DNA from: Shimia sp049116215
GTDB lineage: Bacteria; Pseudomonadota; Alphaproteobacteria; Rhodobacterales; Rhodobacteraceae
DNA length: 64,000 nucleotides
Direction: 5' to 3'
Assembly (NCBI RefSeq): GCF_049116215.1
Contig: NZ_JAGDZB010000006.1
Span: forward strand, 372,001 to 436,000
Part shown: positions 60,063-64,000 of the stretch, piece after piece
Layout of the letters: every line of letters starts with the position of its first letter
Numbering within the stretch: position 1 is the stretch's first letter
The notes under the pieces: model-generated
The model's database searches: none
Told to the model about the DNA's origin: nothing
Seen by the model: only the letters and a program-made list of their open reading frames with translations
Position numbers and translations under genes: made by a program

Positions 60063-61376
60063 TCAGTTCGATTTGATCAGGTGCTGAGCGACCATGTCGT
60101 GATCGAGCCAAAGAACTGGACCGTCTGGGTTGCCTGCGGACCCAAAGATCAGCGCACCGGTGGCGTTCACCACGTGCTGGCTGAGCACGTCACTGACCAG
60201 CTCTTTACGGTTGCTGTGCAGGGCCACGATGTCTTGGGAGGTGCCGACGGTCATGTCGACCTGATCTGCGGAGTTGTTCATTGGCCATGCGGTGAAGTTG
60301 TAGAACGGCTGCATCGCGTCGCTCTGCTGGTAGTCCTGTACGGTCTTCAGCACGCTTTCGAGGGTCACATCGTCTTTCAGCAGGCCTTGGCATTCCGCCC
60401 AAAGTGCATCGACCCATGCCCCACCACCTTCGTGGCGCAGCGCTTCCAGCAGTGGCAACAAGGACAGCTCAATCCCAGCAAAGACGTCCGAGGAGTTGGT
60501 TCGGATTTCCGGGCAGTTGAAGACAGTGGCTTTGACGCCATTGTCCCAAGCTTTTTGCGCATACTGCTCCAGGTTCATTTTGGCGAAGCCTTGGGTGTAG
60601 CTGGTATAGGTCTGCCAGCGGTACTCGCCACCGATCAGCACGCGGGTGCCGTGGTAACCGTAGGCCGAATAGCGCACCTGACCACCGTCGGCTTCGATCT
60701 TGCCACGCAGTTCGGCGCTGTGCTCAAGCAAATGGCCAAAGCTGTTGGCGGTGACTTCGTCAAAGTTCTGCAGGATCAGCTTGCCAAGGTCGGCGTCGAG
60801 CAGGGCCTGAGAAGACATGTGGCGCGCGCCGCGGCCTTTGTAGATACGATTGGCAATGGCGAGGAAGGCCTTGGCACGTGGAATGCCGCCCGCCATGGTG
60901 TGGGCAAAGTGTACGTTTTTGCCAGCAGGAATGTGATCCGCAAGGACGTCCATGACCTCTTTTAGTGCGCCGATGAAGCGGGCAGTGCCAGTCTCGCGGC
61001 AGGCGTCAACCTTGTCCCAGTCGAGTTTGAATTCTTGCCAGTTGTCCAGCGTCATCTCTTTGAGCATATCGGTTGGGGTGTCACCACCTTCTGGCGCGTC
61101 CATGTCAAAGCCGGCCATCAGCGGAAAGTTGATGATCTTGCCGCCAAGGTTGTCTTCGGCTTGGGCCAATTCCTCGTCCGTGAGGGCGCGCAGGGTGCCG
61201 TTGTCTTCTCGGCGGCCCACGGTGATGCCAACAATGGTCATGCCGGCCGCTTTGGCGGCGTCGATCAGGCCTGTGGCGTAGCCGCGTCCAAACAGCTCAC
61301 CAAAGAGGACAAACACGTCACCCTCACCATAGAGCGTGTTGTTGGGGAGATGTGTCAGAGGGATAGACTGTTCCAT
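60063..61376 (-). CDS. 437-residue protein of uncertain function, possibly enoyl reductase-like (FabMG family)
   Basis: The protein has 437 residues starting MEQSIPLTHLPNNTLYGEGDVFVLFGELFGRGYATGLIDAA, with a Rossmann-like beginning and VGRREDN. There is no signal peptide and no clear membrane helix. The middle includes FAHTMAGGIPRAKAFLAIANR and YGYHGTRVLIGGEY. Annotation memory suggests an 'enoyl-ACP reductase FabMG family' label for such Rhodobacterales proteins, but I cannot verify it. A separate unit with its own terminator, with an AraC gene upstream on the same strand. Confidence 0.6.
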   Translation of the reverse strand: MEQSIPLTHLPNNTLYGEGDVFVLFGELFGRGYATGLIDAAKAAGMTIVGITVGRREDNGTLRALTDEELAQAEDNLGGKIINFPLMAGFDMDAPEGGDTPTDMLKEMTLDNWQEFKLDWDKVDACRETGTARFIGALKEVMDVLADHIPAGKNVHFAHTMAGGIPRAKAFLAIANRIYKGRGARHMSSQALLDADLGKLILQNFDEVTANSFGHLLEHSAELRGKIEADGGQVRYSAYGYHGTRVLIGGEYRWQTYTSYTQGFAKMNLEQYAQKAWDNGVKATVFNCPEIRTNSSDVFAGIELSLLPLLEALRHEGGGAWVDALWAECQGLLKDDVTLESVLKTVQDYQQSDAMQPFYNFTAWPMNNSADQVDMTVGTSQDIVALHSNRKELVSDVLSQHVVNATGALIFGSAGNPDGPVLWLDHDMVAQHLIKSN

Positions 61377-61555
61377 TGTGTCTTTCTGTCTTCTGTAGGT
61401 GGTGCGGCGGTCGTCAGCCTGCACAAAAATGCGATTTATGTTTAATTGCCTGAGTGGCGCGTAATGGTCAAATCCAGAAACCATTTGAGGGGCGATTGCA
61501 ACGGGATGTGGGGTTGTCCGAGCACGGTTTTCGACGGGATTTGAGATCCAGCCCG

Positions 61556-62587
61556 CTAGTTTTGGTTCAGGGTTGCACGGTATTCCCGCGGGGATTGGCC
61601 CGTTTGCGAGCGAAAAAAACGGGAGAAATGGGACTGATCTGAATATCCTAGTGCCTGTGCCACGATGGCGACCGAGTATGTCGCGTCCATAAACATTTCT
61701 TTGGCAACATCAATGCGGAGACGTTTCAGTTCCCGAGGCAAGGTTGTGTTTTGCAGCCGCAGTGATGCCTTGAGGCGGGGCAGGGACAAACCCAATGCCT
61801 CTGCAAAATCCTTTTCGGTGAGGGTGCGGTCATCCAATAGGGGGCGTGCGGCAGTGCGCAAGGTGCTGATGATGGAGACATCTTGTAGGGCTGATGCCAC
61901 AGAGGTGCTGGGGCGATTGGGCCGATCGTCTTGGGGGTGAACGGGCAGGGTAAGCCAGCTGCTTGGGAACGTGAGTGAGAGACCTGATACATTGGAATGT
62001 TTGATGTTGACGCCTGTTGACACTTTGGGAAGCGCCTCCGGGAATGGGGTTTCCAAATGCACCAATTCGGCTTGCCAATGCGCGTGAGACAAATGGCGCA
62101 AGGTGCGGATGTGCAACCCCATACCAAACCCTTCTACCTGAACAGGCCTTTGGTGTGTCTGCACCGTGCGTGTAACCGCGTATGTTGCGTGTGGGGCGGT
62201 GACCGTCAATTTGTGGCGAACCGAACTCGCTTGTCGCGGGACGTTTAGTAGAAATCGGGTGTAGTAGTCGCCAATAGTGCGTGCATTTTCAAAGGCATCC
62301 TGGGTGGGTAGCCATGTTTTCATGTCAAAGGTGTCCGCAACATTGTAACCAAGGTGTGGATCCTTGGCCTTTTCTGCAAGCGTGTTGGTGAGGCCATAGA
62401 TGATTTCGGCGTGCACGGCTTTTTCAGGATCTCGCAAGTCAGTTCTGGTCAACCCATAGCGCTTTAAGGCTGCGTTGACAGCGCAACCTCGCGCCATGGC
62501 GAGGTCCACAAAAGGGCGCAGCAGCTGCACTTTGATAAAGCCGTCGTGTTTGGTAGGCATTGGCCGATGTCCAGGTTGTTGCAACAT
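61556..62587 (-). CDS. AraC-family regulator with OruR-type sensor domain
   Basis: The protein has about 343 residues: the N-terminal ligand-sensing domain seen in OruR-type AraC proteins (FVDLAMARGCAVNAALKRYG) and a C-terminal double helix-turn-helix (KRLRIDVAKEMFMDATYSVA and LGYSDQSHFSRFFRSQTGQSPREY). The start could be the ATG at 62587 or at 62560. Divergent from the amidohydrolase gene at 62720, which is probably its target. Confidence 0.88.
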   Translation of the reverse strand: MLQQPGHRPMPTKHDGFIKVQLLRPFVDLAMARGCAVNAALKRYGLTRTDLRDPEKAVHAEIIYGLTNTLAEKAKDPHLGYNVADTFDMKTWLPTQDAFENARTIGDYYTRFLLNVPRQASSVRHKLTVTAPHATYAVTRTVQTHQRPVQVEGFGMGLHIRTLRHLSHAHWQAELVHLETPFPEALPKVSTGVNIKHSNVSGLSLTFPSSWLTLPVHPQDDRPNRPSTSVASALQDVSIISTLRTAARPLLDDRTLTEKDFAEALGLSLPRLKASLRLQNTTLPRELKRLRIDVAKEMFMDATYSVAIVAQALGYSDQSHFSRFFRSQTGQSPREYRATLNQN

Positions 62588-62719
62588 TACTTTTAGGCCA
62601 GTTTTGATGCAATTGTCGGCCAGTTTTTTTGGCGGCTTGGCAAAAAGGGATCGAAAGTGGCCTGTTTTTTGCAACACGTAGAAGTAGAATTGAGGAAATT
62701 TCTTCTAGGGAGCGCGAAT

Positions 62720-64000
62720 ATGTCCAACCGGTTGTTATCAGGTCTTATGTCTGCCGTCTTCGGCGTGTTTGGCACCTCTCTTGGGGCGCAAGACGCTGTG
62801 TCACAAACACTTTTTACAAATGTGCATGTGTTTGACGGTGTGAACGAGGCCCGAATTGAGAATGCCTCGGTGTTGGTGGAAGGCAACCTGATCAAAGCTG
62901 TGAGCACGGAGGCAATTGATGCGCCGGATGCCACAGTGATTGACGGCGGCGGACGTACGCTAACGCCGGGATTCATTGAGGCGCACGCCCACCTTATGTT
63001 GATGGGGCCGAGCATTCCATTGATGGAAGCAAACGTGACTTGGGAGGATTTTGCAATTCACGGCACTAAGATGGCCGAGATGTATTTGATGCAGGGATTT
63101 ACCACCGTGCGCGATGCGGGCGGAGGTAATGGCGGGTTGCGGCGCGCCATTGATGGCGGGCAGATCCTTGGGCCGCGGTATTACCCGTCTGCAGCCTTTA
63201 TTGGCACACGGGGCGGGCACGCCGACTTTGCGAATTTCACCTCTCCTCCAGGCGCGTCCACCAATTTTGGCCGTCTGAACATGGCACAAGAGGCCGACAA
63301 TGTCGCGGATGTGCAGAAGTTTGGACGTAACAACTTCCGTATGGGTGCAACGCAACTCAAATATATGCAATCCGGCGGCGTGGTGTCTGCTTTCGACCCC
63401 TGGCAATTGCTGGCTGGGTCAACCGAAGAGATTAAAGCGGCAGTTCAGGTGGCTGAAGAATACGGCAGCTATGTCATGGCGCATTCCTATCGCAAGGAGG
63501 CGATCCTGAGCGCATTGGAAGCCGGTGTTATGTCGATAGAGCATGGGTTCTCATTTGATTGTGAGATTGCCGAAGTGATGAATGCCAAAGGCGCGTTTAT
63601 CACCACCAACCTGACGGCCTTTGATCCGGGCTTGTTGGAAATCCCGGCCGTGGCCAGCGTGCCAAGCAGCTTGGCCAAGGCCAAATCGGCCTCGGCGACT
63701 TTTGCCAATTACATTCCAAACATGCAGGAGTGCCCCGTTAAACGCGCATTCCAGACCGATTGCGTTGGTTCCGTGGCCGCCTGTAACATTCAAATTGCTT
63801 ATGAGAAGAAGCTGAACAACGACTTCTTTGGACCTTATGCGTCACTGGTAACGCTGACTTCGGTTGGTGGCGAATTGGTTGGACTGTCTGGTGATTTCAC
63901 CAACCCTTACACTGCCGGCAAGCTCGGCGTGATCGAGGAGGGAGCCTATGCAGATATCCTGCTGGTTGACGGTAATCCTTTGGAAGATTTCTCAGTAGTA
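62720..64000 (+). CDS. Secreted amidohydrolase (partial, runs off the window)
   Basis: The 427 codons present are open to the window end, so the gene is incomplete. A signal peptide (MSNRLLSGLMSAVFGVFGTSLGAQ) is followed by the amidohydrolase N-terminal beta region, metal ligand motif HAH in LTPGFIEAHAHLMLMG near residue 92, a lysine-containing middle (ATQLKYMQSGG), and VMAHSYRKEAI and MSIEHGF later. It cleaves an unknown amide, imide or ester bond in the periplasm. Preceded by AGGGAGCGCG. Related in outline to the other amidohydrolase at 26506, but with an Ala in the HxH motif. Likely controlled by the divergent AraC gene. Confidence 0.85.
   Translation, partial: MSNRLLSGLMSAVFGVFGTSLGAQDAVSQTLFTNVHVFDGVNEARIENASVLVEGNLIKAVSTEAIDAPDATVIDGGGRTLTPGFIEAHAHLMLMGPSIPLMEANVTWEDFAIHGTKMAEMYLMQGFTTVRDAGGGNGGLRRAIDGGQILGPRYYPSAAFIGTRGGHADFANFTSPPGASTNFGRLNMAQEADNVADVQKFGRNNFRMGATQLKYMQSGGVVSAFDPWQLLAGSTEEIKAAVQVAEEYGSYVMAHSYRKEAILSALEAGVMSIEHGFSFDCEIAEVMNAKGAFITTNLTAFDPGLLEIPAVASVPSSLAKAKSASATFANYIPNMQECPVKRAFQTDCVGSVAACNIQIAYEKKLNNDFFGPYASLVTLTSVGGELVGLSGDFTNPYTAGKLGVIEEGAYADILLVDGNPLEDFSVV

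Noticed and set aside
1..64000. CRISPR arrays, tRNA or rRNA genes, and long tandem repeats
   Set aside because: None were seen on reading either strand; regular spacer-repeat units and cloverleaf patterns are absent as far as can be judged by eye.

Overview
The window looks like ordinary chromosome of a marine alphaproteobacterium of the Rhodobacterales (Roseobacter group). The signs are a short alphaproteobacterial-type ribosomal protein L28, an ETC complex I subunit-like protein, TRAP transporters, ABC peptide uptake, NnrS, many TTG/GTG starts and a moderately high GC content. No rRNA, tRNA or CRISPR array was found. The species cannot be fixed from the sequence.

Region 1 (1-8.7 kb) holds mixed housekeeping and small genes: a PhlG-type hydrolase, rpmB with its promoter and terminator, a PCu(A)C copper chaperone, a CobB sirtuin, a low-molecular-weight tyrosine phosphatase, a LysR regulator, an ABM-family enzyme, a universal stress protein, and VOC and HugZ-like proteins.

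Region 2 (8.8-21.3 kb) is a nutrient-uptake block. An XRE-cupin regulator sits before a complete peptide ABC transporter (binding protein, two permeases, two ATPases) whose last ATPase overlaps an M24 aminopeptidase. An Lrp regulator then faces a TRAP transporter (P, Q, M) that ends in an isocitrate lyase/PEP mutase-family enzyme. Matching palindromes lie before the XRE gene and before the peptide operon.

Region 3 (21.3-34.7 kb) runs from uvrB through a patchwork with clear decay. It contains an IS6-type element killed by a nonsense codon, a secreted YtcJ-like amidohydrolase, an N-terminally truncated sterol desaturase, an intact ABC transporter-nnrS operon with an FNR/Dnr-like box upstream, and about 1.1 kb without a convincing gene, followed by an orphan ORF.

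Region 4 (34.7-57.5 kb) is an iron island. It carries three TonB-dependent receptors, a siderophore-type ABC importer with MarR and DUF2218 neighbours, an AraC regulator, HemP, and the haem importer hmuR/hmuSTUV. Two separate exbB-exbD-exbD-tonB operons power outer-membrane uptake. One has an ExbB with a long signal-peptide-bearing N-terminal region, and the other is led by an unrecognised secreted protein. A VCBS-adhesin remnant lies between hmuV and the second tonB.

Region 5 (57.6-64 kb) contains an HxlR regulator divergent from a flavin oxidoreductase, a J-domain protein, a 437-residue protein of uncertain function, an AraC regulator, and a divergent secreted amidohydrolase cut by the window end.
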